From: Streptomyces neyagawaensis
GTDB taxonomy: Bacteria; Actinomycetota; Actinomycetes; Streptomycetales; Streptomycetaceae
NCBI RefSeq assembly: GCF_023516595.1
Contig: NZ_JAMGBG010000103.1
Coordinates: 40,258-104,257 of the forward strand
DNA length: 64,000 bases
Direction: 5' to 3'
Made by a program: the position numbers and the translations under genes. Positions 56,844 through 64,000 of the stretch are shown in pieces (the stretch's first letter is position 1; the number at the start of each line of letters is the position of its first letter). The notes under the pieces were generated by a model that worked only from the letters and a program-made list of their open reading frames with translations, searched no databases and was not told where the DNA came from.

Positions 56844-58610
56844 ATGGCCAATGCCCCAGTTTCGACACCCTCGCAGCCCGGGGGTGGTGCCGTTTCCCGG
56901 CGGGCCGCCGGGGGCGCGGTCTGGTACCTGCGGGTCGTCGCGTTCGTCAACTTCCTCGGGGCCGTGTGGGTGTCGCTGGGGCAGGACGTACGGCGGCACA
57001 ACACGGACAACTACTTCACGCCGTATCTGCTGACGGCGGGGTTCGCGACCGGTGTGTTCACGACGTTCCTGGCGATCACCATGCGTCGCCGCAAGCGGGC
57101 CGCGTGGATCCTGAACATCGTCCTGGGCACGCTGTTCCTGCTGCTGTTCGTCTTCGCGATGGCCTACGAGGACATCAGACGGCACCCGCAGAACTGGGTG
57201 TCGCTCACCCTGACCGCGGCGTTCGTCGCGTCCCTGATCGTGGGACGGCGGGAGTTCTACGCCAAGGGCGACCGGTCGAACCCCCGGCTCGCGGCGGCCG
57301 TCGCGCTCGGCGGCCTCCTGGGCTGTTCGCTGCTCGCGGCGCTCCTCGTCACCGTCACCAACGAGGCGGCCGACGAGCACCTCTCGACGTTCTGGGACCG
57401 CTGGGCGTACGGGGCTCTGCGGCTGGTCTCGGTCGCCTCCGACGACTCCGACTTCGCGGGCGTCACCGCCCCCACCTGGGTGGACGTCACCATCAATGTG
57501 CTCAGCACCCTGCTGGTCCTCGCCGTGTTCTACGCCGCCTTCCGCTCCCGCAGGGCCGTCGACCCGATCACCGAGGACGACGAGAACAGACTGCGGGCCC
57601 TGCTGGAGCGGCACGGCGACCGGGACTCCCTCGGCTACTTCGCGCTGCGGCGGGAGAAGAGCGTCCTCTGGTCGCCGACGGGCAAGGCGGGCATCGCCTA
57701 CCGGGTGCTGGGCGGTGTCTCGCTGGCCTCCGGCGACCCGATCGGCGACCCGGAGGCATGGCCCGGCGCCATCGGGCCGTGGCTCGTCGAGGCCCGGGTG
57801 CACGGATGGATCCCGGCGGTGATGGGCGCGGGGGAAGAGGCCGGGACCGTGTACGCGCGGCACGGGCTCGACGCGCTGGAACTCGGGGACGAAGCCGTTG
57901 TCGACACCGCCGAGTTCACCCTCGACGGGCGGGCCATGCGGAGCGTACGGCAGGCGTACAACCGGGTCCGGCGAGCCGGGTACACCGTGCGGATCCGGCG
58001 GCACGCCGACATCCCGGACGACGAGATGGCCGCTCTGCTGCAACGGGCCGACGACTGGCGGGACGGGGCCACCGAGCGCGGGTTCAGCATGGCGCTCGGA
58101 CGGCTCGGCGACCCGGCGGACGGGCAGTGCGTGATGCTGGAGTGCGCCGACGAGCGGGGTGAGCTGCGGGCCCTGCTGTCCTTCGTGCCGTGGGGACCGC
58201 ACGGGCTCTCCCTCGATCTGATGCGACGGGACCGCGACGCCGACAACGGGCTGGTGGAGTTCATGGTCATCGACCTCCTCCAGCGGGCCGAGGAGATCGG
58301 GATCACGCAGGTCTCGCTCAACTTCGCGATGTTCCGATCGGTCTTCGAACGTGGCGCGCGCCTCGGCGCGGGACCGGTTCTGCGGCTGTGGCGGTCGCTG
58401 CTCAGCTTCTTCTCGCGCTGGTGGCAGATCGAGTCGCTGTACCGGGCCAACGCCAAGTACCGGCCCATCTGGGAGCCGCGGTTCCTGCTCTTCGAGAAGA
58501 GCGCGGACCTGCCGCGCATCGCCGTCGCCGCGGCCCGCGCGGAGGGCTTCCTGGAGGCGCCGGGACTGCCGAAGTGGCTGCACCGCAGACACCTGGAGTC
58601 ACGCCGGTGA
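56844..58610 (+). CDS. MprF-like membrane protein with DUF2156 (aminoacyl-lipid synthase-type) domain
   Basis: A 588-residue protein. The N-terminal 230 residues hold about six membrane helices (first near 25-45; TAAFVASLIVGRREFY; VINVLSTLLVLAVFYAAF). The C-terminal DUF2156/GNAT-fold domain from about 250 has RRAGYTVRIRRHADI, LSFVPWGPHGLSLDLMRRDR and IGITQVSLNFAMFRSVFERG, as in lysyl- or alanyl-phosphatidylglycerol synthases. No lysyl-tRNA synthetase domain is attached, unlike LysX. TAAGAT ends 7 nt before ATG 56844 (leaderless). It may modify membrane lipid charge, but the transferred group is unknown. Confidence 0.86.
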   Translation: MANAPVSTPSQPGGGAVSRRAAGGAVWYLRVVAFVNFLGAVWVSLGQDVRRHNTDNYFTPYLLTAGFATGVFTTFLAITMRRRKRAAWILNIVLGTLFLLLFVFAMAYEDIRRHPQNWVSLTLTAAFVASLIVGRREFYAKGDRSNPRLAAAVALGGLLGCSLLAALLVTVTNEAADEHLSTFWDRWAYGALRLVSVASDDSDFAGVTAPTWVDVTINVLSTLLVLAVFYAAFRSRRAVDPITEDDENRLRALLERHGDRDSLGYFALRREKSVLWSPTGKAGIAYRVLGGVSLASGDPIGDPEAWPGAIGPWLVEARVHGWIPAVMGAGEEAGTVYARHGLDALELGDEAVVDTAEFTLDGRAMRSVRQAYNRVRRAGYTVRIRRHADIPDDEMAALLQRADDWRDGATERGFSMALGRLGDPADGQCVMLECADERGELRALLSFVPWGPHGLSLDLMRRDRDADNGLVEFMVIDLLQRAEEIGITQVSLNFAMFRSVFERGARLGAGPVLRLWRSLLSFFSRWWQIESLYRANAKYRPIWEPRFLLFEKSADLPRIAVAAARAEGFLEAPGLPKWLHRRHLESRR

Positions 58611-58691
58611 CCGCGTAGGGGGACGGGCGTCCGGCGACGGACGCGCGGGCACCCGCGTCGGGACCCGGCGTACGGAACAGACGCACGGGAC

Positions 58692-59441
58692 ATGGGGACG
58701 AGGACGTACACAGATGCGGGCCGGCGGATGAACGGGGTGGCCCGGGCGGCCCGCGCCGAATGGGGGCCGTTGTACGACACCGTGCGCCCGGCCCTGGCAC
58801 GCCGACTGCGGGCCGCCCCGATGACCGTCGCCGCCGTCGGTCTGGCGACCGTCGTCCACCTCGTGCACCGGCAGCCCTGGGGCTACGGATTCATCGAGGC
58901 CGTGGGCGCCGTACGGGCCGAGGACCCGCTGTGGCTGGCGCTGCTGCGGACCCCGCTCTCCCTGTTCGTCCCGGCGCTGGACCTGCCCGTGTGGGGTGCG
59001 CTCGCGCAGATCCTGCTCGTGTTCGGGATCGCGGAGATCTGCCTCGGGAAGCGGCGGACGCTGGCCGTGGCGTCTCTGGCGACGCTGGCCGGCACGCTGT
59101 ACGCGCGCGTGGGCATCGCGCTCGGCCCGGACGTCCCCTTCGTGGGGCTGCCCGCCTCGGACGCCCAGGTCGTCGACACCGGGCCGTCGGCGGCCGTGGT
59201 GGGCCTCGCGGTGTTCCTCGGGTGGCGGTTCCGGGCGTACGTCACGGCGGGCGCGGTCGTCGTGGCGATGGTCGTCGAGGTGCTGGTCAAGGAGAACCTC
59301 GCGGGCAAGGAGCACCTGGCGGCGATCGCGGCCGTGCTGGCGCTGTGCGGGCTGCTGGCCGTGCGTCAGCGGCGTTCCGCCCGGTCGGGCGGGGGCGCCG
59401 GCCCGGAGGGCAGGTCCGGGGTGCCTCCGATCCAGTCCTGA
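58692..59441 (+). CDS. Rhomboid-like polytopic membrane protein
   Basis: A 249-residue protein with six or so hydrophobic helices (TVAAVGLATVVHLVH, WGALAQILLVFGIAEICLG, TLAVASLATLAGTLYA and others). The patterns VVDTGPSAAVVGLAVFLGW (candidate serine after Gly-Pro) and NLAGKEHLAAIAAVLAL (candidate His) echo the rhomboid Ser-His pair in spacing but not the GxSG motif, so proteolytic activity is uncertain. ATG 58692 has no good Shine-Dalgarno sequence; M13 (58728) is an alternative. It follows the MprF-like gene by 81 bp and its 3' end overlaps the convergent membrane-protein gene by 76 bp. Confidence 0.78.
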   Translation: MGTRTYTDAGRRMNGVARAARAEWGPLYDTVRPALARRLRAAPMTVAAVGLATVVHLVHRQPWGYGFIEAVGAVRAEDPLWLALLRTPLSLFVPALDLPVWGALAQILLVFGIAEICLGKRRTLAVASLATLAGTLYARVGIALGPDVPFVGLPASDAQVVDTGPSAAVVGLAVFLGWRFRAYVTAGAVVVAMVVEVLVKENLAGKEHLAAIAAVLALCGLLAVRQRRSARSGGGAGPEGRSGVPPIQS

Positions 59442-60148
59442 AGACGGCGGCTCGGGCCCGACCAGCGGCGGTCGTGACGGTAGAACCGCAGCAGGGCCCT
59501 GGCGCGGGCGCGCGGACGGCGGCGGTAGAAGCGGCGGGCCCAGGCGGAGGTCGGGCGGGCCAGGCGGACGGCTCCGACGACGGCGATGATCGGGATGACC
59601 ACCCCGAAGATCGCCGTGCGGGCCTTGCCCTTGCTGAGGGCGACCAGGGCGATGAGGAAGTTCGTGCCGATGGTGAGCAGGGCGGCGCCCCGGTCCTGGA
59701 GTTCCTCCTCGCTGAGGTCGTTGACGCCGAACGGCAGGAAGCCGCTGAGGACGAGACCCACCAGGGCCGCCGTCAGCACCACCATCTCCACGCTCTTGCG
59801 GCCCTCCTCCGACCAGTACACGTCGTCGAGGTGCAGGATCAGCGCGAACTCGTCCAGCACCAGCCCGGCGCCCATGCCGAAGATCACGGCGGAGAACAGC
59901 GAGCCGAAGCCGTGCCCGGTGGAGGCCACCGAACCGAAGCCGCCGGCGACGGTGAGGAGGACACCGGGGACGACATGGTGGATGTGGACGCCGCCGCTGC
60001 CGCTGATGTTGCGGAAGGGGCCCTTGCCGGCCCGGATGAGACGGGTGATGAGCCGGGTGATCAGGAAGGTCAGGACGAACGCGGTGAGCGCGAGGAGCAG
60101 CGGCAGTTTGCCCGGCTCGATGATGTTCCGTTCCCACCAGTGACCCAT
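59366..60148 (-). CDS. Conserved polytopic membrane protein with His/Asp motifs
   Basis: A 260-residue integral membrane protein. First helix LPLLLALTAFVLTFLITRLI, then the conserved-looking GSGGVHIHHVVPGVLLTV, LVLDEFALILHLDDVYWSEE and a further pair of helices (EMVVLTAALVGLVLSG; IFGVVIPIIAVVGAVRLA). The HIHH and DE-x5-HLDD groups are unusual in a membrane protein and could bind metal. The C-terminus is a basic, Arg-rich tail (RRFYRRRPRARARALLRF). No family recognised. Converges on the rhomboid-like gene and overlaps its 3' end by 76 bp. Confidence 0.83.
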   Translation of the reverse strand: MGHWWERNIIEPGKLPLLLALTAFVLTFLITRLITRLIRAGKGPFRNISGSGGVHIHHVVPGVLLTVAGGFGSVASTGHGFGSLFSAVIFGMGAGLVLDEFALILHLDDVYWSEEGRKSVEMVVLTAALVGLVLSGFLPFGVNDLSEEELQDRGAALLTIGTNFLIALVALSKGKARTAIFGVVIPIIAVVGAVRLARPTSAWARRFYRRRPRARARALLRFYRHDRRWSGPSRRLQDWIGGTPDLPSGPAPPPDRAERR

Positions 60149-60261
60149 ATGGGCACTTTATGTGGATACACAGGGACTGCCTCGCGCAGTGCTGCCGTTC
60201 GGGCCTTCCCCGCCCCTTGGGCGCCGTTCCCGCCTCAACGGCCGCCGGGTAGCCTGCGCCG

Positions 60262-61059
60262 GTGTCCACGACCCCGGCGTCCGCGCCCACCCTCTCCGAC
60301 GGCCTGCGTTTCGCCTTCGGCACCCTGACCGTGCTGCCGGTGCGGGTGCCCCGGTGGGACCGCGACGCCGCGCGTGTGGGGATGCTGTGCGCGCCCGCCG
60401 CCGGGCTGGTGGTCGGCGCCGCCGCGGCCGCGCTCGGCGGGCTGCTGCTGTTCCTGGGCGCGAGCCCCCTGCTCGCCGCCGTGGCCGGTGTCGCCGTACC
60501 GGCCGTGCTCACCCGGGGTCTGCATCTGGACGGGCTCGCGGACACCGCCGACGGGCTGGGCAGCGGCAAGCCCGCCGAGGACGCGCTGCGGATCATGAAG
60601 CAGTCGGACATCGGTCCGTTCGGCGTCATCGCCCTCGTGCTCGTCCTGTTCGCCCAGGTCGCCGCGCTCGCCGAGGCGTACGGGGAGTCCTGGGCCCTGG
60701 GCACGGTCGCGGCCGTCGTCGCGGCGACCACCGCACGGCTGGCCCTGACCCTGGCCGCCCGCACCGGCGTTCCGGCCGCCCGGCCCGAGGGCCTCGGGGC
60801 CGCGGTGGCGGGGGCCGTGCCGGTGCGGGGCGCGGTGCTGGTGGCCGCGGTCGTGGGGTGCGCGGCGGCGGGCGCGGGCGCGCTCCTCGGGCCGTACGAC
60901 CTCGCCCGTACGGTGCTCGCGGTCGTCCTCGGCTGCGTCACCGCCGAGTCGCTGCTGCGGCACTGCACACGACGGTTCGGCGGGGTGACCGGCGATGTGT
61001 TCGGAGGGCTCGCGGAGACGGCGGCGACGGCGGCCCTGATCGTGTTCACCCTGGGGTGA
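60262..61059 (+). CDS. cobS: Adenosylcobinamide-GDP ribazoletransferase (cobalamin synthase)
   Basis: Membrane enzyme joining adenosylcobinamide-GDP to alpha-ribazole (phosphate) to finish the cobalamin nucleotide loop. The 265-residue protein has six to seven helices, an N-terminal FAFGTLTVLPVRVPRWD, and the acidic metal motif LDGLADTADGLGSGKPAED with KQSDIGPFGV. GTG 60262 has TAGCCT ending 6 nt upstream (leaderless). Third cobalamin gene of the window, after cobU and cobT, which make its two substrates. Confidence 0.94.
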   Translation: MSTTPASAPTLSDGLRFAFGTLTVLPVRVPRWDRDAARVGMLCAPAAGLVVGAAAAALGGLLLFLGASPLLAAVAGVAVPAVLTRGLHLDGLADTADGLGSGKPAEDALRIMKQSDIGPFGVIALVLVLFAQVAALAEAYGESWALGTVAAVVAATTARLALTLAARTGVPAARPEGLGAAVAGAVPVRGAVLVAAVVGCAAAGAGALLGPYDLARTVLAVVLGCVTAESLLRHCTRRFGGVTGDVFGGLAETAATAALIVFTLG

Positions 61060-61113
61060 GCCCGAGGGCAGCCGTCGGGTGGCCGCCGGTGGCCGGCCCG
61101 CCGTGCGCCGGGG

Positions 61114-61923
61114 TCAGCAGGCCTTGCGCCACACCCCCAGCTCCCACTTCTTGAGCAGGGAGCTCAGGCGCAGCCGCCGGGACTCGGGGCAGAAGTCGTC
61201 CGTCTCCATCTCGTACTCGACGTGGAAGACCGCCTTGTCCGCGTCGATGAAGGGGGTGAGGGTGTCGCACTCCTCGTACTGGGCGCACTGTTCGTTGACC
61301 GCGAAGTCGAAGTCGTCGACGAGGGCGGGGATCTGGTCGAGGTCGTTCTTCAGGCCCACGGCCAGGCCCCGTTCGTGGGCGAGGCGGGCGACGAGACGGT
61401 TGTAGCGGAGCTGGTCGGCGGCCTTCAGGGGGAAGCCGGTCCGGTTGCGGTAGCCGTCCATGTTGTCCGGCTCGACCGCGTCGAAGCCCTTCTCCGCGCA
61501 CATGTCGATCCGGGCGGCCATCAGCGGTTCGAGGACGTCGAGGCGGCGGATGTCGAGCCAGCGCTCCCCTTCCCAGCCGTTGCCCCTGCCGATCACCGAC
61601 TCGGGGAACTCGTCGGCGTCCGGACGCCAGTCCTCCCAGGCGCCGGTGGACAGGTAGCAGATGACCTTGCGGCCGTCGTCGTGGAGGCCGGCGACGGTGT
61701 CCGCGGAGTGGTCGAAGCCGTCGATGTCGTACACGGGGACGTCGACGGAGGTGTCCAGGCGCCCGCTCAACTGCCACTGCCAGTCCGTGCCGGGCTTCGG
61801 CCGCCACCGGTCGCCCGCTCCGGGGCCGGGGTCCGCGCCCGGCTTGTCGTCGGGGGCGGCGGCGCAGCCCCCGACCAGCAGGAGCAGGGTCAGCAGGGCG
61901 CTGCGGGCGGGGGCGCGTCTCAT
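61114..61923 (-). CDS. GH114-type (endo-alpha-1,4-polygalactosaminidase-like) lipoprotein
   Basis: A 269-residue envelope protein. Lipobox LLVGGC (Cys20), then a compact barrel domain of the GH114 family: WQLSGRLDTSVDVPVYDIDG, ICYLSTGAWEDWRPDADEFP, FDAVEPDNMDGYRNRTGFP and VGLKNDLDQIPALVDDFDFA. The acidic residues of VEPDNMDGY and KNDLDQ are catalytic candidates. Expected to cleave alpha-1,4-galactosaminide polymers on or outside the cell surface. ATG 61923, eight bases after GGAG. It lies convergent with cobS. Confidence 0.88.
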   Translation of the reverse strand: MRRAPARSALLTLLLLVGGCAAAPDDKPGADPGPGAGDRWRPKPGTDWQWQLSGRLDTSVDVPVYDIDGFDHSADTVAGLHDDGRKVICYLSTGAWEDWRPDADEFPESVIGRGNGWEGERWLDIRRLDVLEPLMAARIDMCAEKGFDAVEPDNMDGYRNRTGFPLKAADQLRYNRLVARLAHERGLAVGLKNDLDQIPALVDDFDFAVNEQCAQYEECDTLTPFIDADKAVFHVEYEMETDDFCPESRRLRLSSLLKKWELGVWRKAC

Positions 61924-62276
61924 CGCAAGGGCTCCAGGGCGGGCGGCAACGTACCCCAAGGATGATCGCGGACCACGTCATCGAGCGGTGCGGCAGGGCC
62001 CGTTCGCGGCCCGCGACCACCGCCCGCACGAGTGACCGACATCGGCTTCGCGCGACAAGGGTTCCCCCTATGCCGAAGTCATGGGGATCTCCCTGCATGG
62101 GCCGGGCGGAAAGTCAGGGAGGCTGGTGGCAGCGAACGCCGTCCGGCCGGCCGGTGCGGAACCGGCCCCCGCGCCCCAGATCCGACGGACCGAACAAGGG
62201 CCTAGGCTCGTGCCCGGCACGTCGACCCGATCCGTTCGGCTACCCAAAACTCAATCGGAAGCGAGATTTCACCACC
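61924..62276. other. Intergenic region upstream of pepA
   Basis: 353 bp without a supported gene. It has a weak dyad CTCCCTG (62089-62095) / CAGGGAG (62115-62121) and a TAGGCT -10 candidate (62203-62208). The frame open on the plus strand from 61962 lacks family-like sequence before the pepA start. Confidence 0.45.
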
Positions 62277-63815
62277 GTGACTGCTCTCACTCTCAGCACC
62301 GCCGCCGCGTCCGGCCTCCGCGCCGACGCGATCGTGGTCGGTGTCGCGAAGGGCGCCAAGGGCCCGGTCGTTGCCCCGGGTGCCGAGACCGTGGACAAGG
62401 CGTACGACGGCAGGCTGGCCGGTCTGCTGGAGACCCTCGGCGCCTCGGGCGCCGAGGGCGAGGTGACAAAGCTGCCCGCCCCGTCCGGCTTCAAGGCGCC
62501 GCTCGTGGTGGCGGTGGGCCTGGGAGCGGAGCCCGACAAGGACGGCTCGTTCGGCGCGGAGGCGCTGCGCCGGGCGGCCGGTGCCGCGGCCCGTGCCCTG
62601 GCCGGCTCGAAGAAGGCGGCGTTCGCCCTGCCGCTCGCCGACACCGACGCCGTGGGTGCCGTCGCCGAGGGCGCGCTGCTCGGCGCGTACTCCTTCGACA
62701 CCTACAAGGAGAACGGCCGTCAGGCCAAGGACGCCGCCAAGGCGAAGAAGGGCAAGGCGCCGCTCGCCGAGGTGGCCCTGCTCGGCGCCAAGCCGCGCGA
62801 CCGCGCCCACAAGGCCGCCGTCGAGCGCGCCGTCGCGGTCGCCGAGGAACTCAACCGCGCCCGCGACCTGATCAACATGCCGCCGAACGACCTCGACCCG
62901 GCGGCGTTCGCCGCGATCGCGCAGGGCGCCGGCAAGGAACACGGCATCAAGGTGACCGTGCTCGACGAGAAGGCGCTCACCAAGGGCGGCTACGGCGGCA
63001 TCCTCGGCGTCGGCGCGGGCTCCGCGGCCACGCCCCGGCTGGTGCAGCTGACCTACACCCACGCGAAGGCCACCAAGCACCTGGCGTTCGTCGGCAAGGG
63101 CATCACCTACGACTCGGGCGGCATCTCCCTCAAGCCCGCCGGGCACAACGAGACGATGAAGTGCGACATGAGCGGCGCCGCCGCCGTGTTCGCCGCGGTC
63201 GTCGCCGCCGCGCGCCTCGGCCTGGAGGTCAACGTCACGGGCTGGCTGGCCCTCGCCGAGAACATGCCGTCCGGCACCGCCACCCGGCCGGGTGACGTGC
63301 TGCGCATGTACAGCGGCAAGACGGTGGAGGTGCTGAACACCGACGCCGAGGGCCGGCTGGTGCTGGCGGACGCGCTCGCCAAGGCGTCGGAGGACGCGCC
63401 GGACGCGATCGTCGACGTGGCGACGCTGACCGGGGCGATGATGCTGGCGCTGGGCAACCGGACGTTCGGCATCATGGCGAACGACGACGCGTTCCGCTCC
63501 GCGGTGCACGAGGCGGCCGAGGAGGTCGGCGAGGCCGCGTGGCCGATGCCGCTCCCGGACCACCTGCGCAAGGGCATGGACTCCCCCACCGCCGACATCG
63601 CGAACATGGGCGAGCGGTACGGCGGCGGCCTCGTCGCCGGCCTGTTCCTGAAGGAGTTCGTGGGCGAGGGCATCACGTGGGCGCACCTCGACATCGCGGG
63701 TCCGGCGTTCAACGAGGGCGGCCCGTTCGGGTACACCCCCAAGGGCGGTACGGGGTCCGCGGTGCGGACGCTGGTGCGGCTGGCCGAGCGGGCCGCCGCG
63801 GGTGACCTGGGCTGA
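62277..63815 (+). CDS. pepA: Leucyl aminopeptidase (M17)
   Basis: Dinuclear-metal cytosolic aminopeptidase. The 512-residue protein has the M17 N-terminal domain and a catalytic C-domain with LAFVGKGITYDSGGISLKPA (metal-binding Lys and Asp), MKCDMSGAAAVFAAVVAAAR and the signature NTDAEGRLVLADALAKAS. All ligands are present. GTG 62277, behind GGAAGCGAG about 12 bases upstream. It lies next to the cobalamin-related block. Some PepA proteins also bind DNA; no evidence for that here. Confidence 0.96.
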   Translation: MTALTLSTAAASGLRADAIVVGVAKGAKGPVVAPGAETVDKAYDGRLAGLLETLGASGAEGEVTKLPAPSGFKAPLVVAVGLGAEPDKDGSFGAEALRRAAGAAARALAGSKKAAFALPLADTDAVGAVAEGALLGAYSFDTYKENGRQAKDAAKAKKGKAPLAEVALLGAKPRDRAHKAAVERAVAVAEELNRARDLINMPPNDLDPAAFAAIAQGAGKEHGIKVTVLDEKALTKGGYGGILGVGAGSAATPRLVQLTYTHAKATKHLAFVGKGITYDSGGISLKPAGHNETMKCDMSGAAAVFAAVVAAARLGLEVNVTGWLALAENMPSGTATRPGDVLRMYSGKTVEVLNTDAEGRLVLADALAKASEDAPDAIVDVATLTGAMMLALGNRTFGIMANDDAFRSAVHEAAEEVGEAAWPMPLPDHLRKGMDSPTADIANMGERYGGGLVAGLFLKEFVGEGITWAHLDIAGPAFNEGGPFGYTPKGGTGSAVRTLVRLAERAAAGDLG

Positions 63816-63839
63816 CGTCCGCCCGCCGGCTCGATCATC

Positions 63840-63895
63840 GGGGCGCGGGCGACCGCCGGGCCGGCTGTGGCCGGTCGCGCGGTCGCCCGCGCCCC
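63840..63895. terminator. 16-bp terminator hairpin after pepA
   Basis: GGGGCGCGGGCGACCG and its exact complement flank a 24-nt loop that itself holds GGCCGG/CCGGCC. It begins 24 bp past the pepA stop. Confidence 0.85.
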
Positions 63896-63916
63896 TTCGC
63901 CGTTCGACCCGTCACA

Positions 63917-63939
63917 TGTGAGCGTGTGGTGTCTCACAC
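63917..63939. promoter_or_regulatory. Overlapping palindromes in the promoter of the next gene
   Basis: GTGTG-GTGTCT-CACAC (63924-63939) is a 5-6-5 dyad of Crp-like geometry, overlapping TGTGAG-N10-CTCACA (63917-63938). It lies in the last 100 bp, probably the promoter of a gene beyond the window. Crp binding is only a suggestion. Confidence 0.45.
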
Positions 63940-64000
63940 CCCGGCCCGGCGTCTCGTTCCCTCCCGACAAGTGCGAAGATGGGCGTCGGCAGGACAGGGC

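Noticed and set aside
54155..57010. A 951-residue minus-strand frame extending upstream of the zinc-ribbon methyltransferase
   Set aside because: Only the last 297 codons are methyltransferase-like and begin at a good ribosome site. The rest is low-complexity antisense to cobT and the tandem repeats.
52837..60261. Cobalamin riboswitch before cobU, cobT or cobS
   Set aside because: No B12 box (GCCACTG) or matching leader is present, and cobT and cobS appear leaderless.
61962..62276. Extended pepA N-terminus from 61962
   Set aside because: The extra 105 residues are not M17-like and include Arg-rich low-complexity stretches. GTG 62277 gives the normal length.

Overview
The window is high-GC actinobacterial chromosome and almost certainly Streptomyces. 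Codon third positions are strongly G/C, GTG, TTG and probable leaderless starts are common, and there is an aa3 oxidase plus a cytochrome bcc complex with a diheme QcrC. Other Streptomyces-type content includes tandem NlpC/P60 hydrolases, a PspA/PspAA pair and scattered copies of the GCGCAGTTCCCCGCGCCCC intergenic repeat. From memory the order resembles the glkA - trpD - qcr/cta - nadA - pspA - cobUTS - pepA part of the S. coelicolor core chromosome; I could not check this. There are no phage genes, no CRISPR array, no tRNA or rRNA genes and no intact insertion sequence. The only mobile-element-like object is a 164-bp MITE-like inverted repeat at 3538-3701.

1-14.8 kb: a truncated quinone oxidoreductase divergent from a MarR regulator, an EEP-family phosphodiesterase, ROK glucokinase (glkA), a DUF5304-like gene with an ArsA-like ATPase that has an altered P-loop, an SRPBCC protein, a metallophosphoesterase, a long-chain acyl-CoA ligase, a Tat-exported cholesterol oxidase, two mannolipid-type glycosyltransferases (GT4 and GT87), and an IRED-like oxidoreductase divergent from an HxlR regulator. 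14.8-25.4 kb: cell-envelope and protease genes (a lipoprotein metalloprotease, two NlpC/P60 hydrolases, a rhomboid protease), a NYN-domain protein, a stand-alone AsnC ligand-binding domain, a small secreted basic protein, a class-V aminotransferase/cysteine desulfurase behind a SAM-IV riboswitch, and trpD.

25.4-34.8 kb: the respiratory block. ctaE-qcrC-qcrA-qcrB and ctaC-ctaD-ctaF are two minus-strand operons whose genes mostly overlap by 4 bp. Between them lie an atypical receiver-domain gene and an L,D-transpeptidase. 35-44 kb: Fe-S and NAD supply (a cysteine desulfurase-TusA fusion, erpA, nadA with a likely operator at its start site), adenosine kinase, a large membrane-anchored protein and a Ser/Thr kinase with an extracellular propeller. 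44-52.8 kb: an RND exporter with a NarL-type two-component system, pspA-pspAA, a DUF3043 membrane protein and a methyltransferase that apparently starts at CTG. 52.9-64 kb: cobalamin nucleotide-loop assembly (a CobU fused to a degenerate metallo-beta-lactamase domain, cobT, cobS) interleaved with an MprF-like protein, rhomboid-like and other membrane proteins, a GH114 lipoprotein and leucyl aminopeptidase pepA.

Most genes are conserved housekeeping functions. I did not find a clear new defence or mobile system. The unusual items are regulatory or architectural: the SAM-IV aptamer whose 3' pseudoknot strand is shared with a downstream hairpin, a 21-nt palindrome over the ctaE start codon, nested operators in divergent promoters, the MITE-like element, protein fusions (desulfurase-TusA, MBL-CobU), and a consistent leaderless-promoter pattern on about twelve genes.
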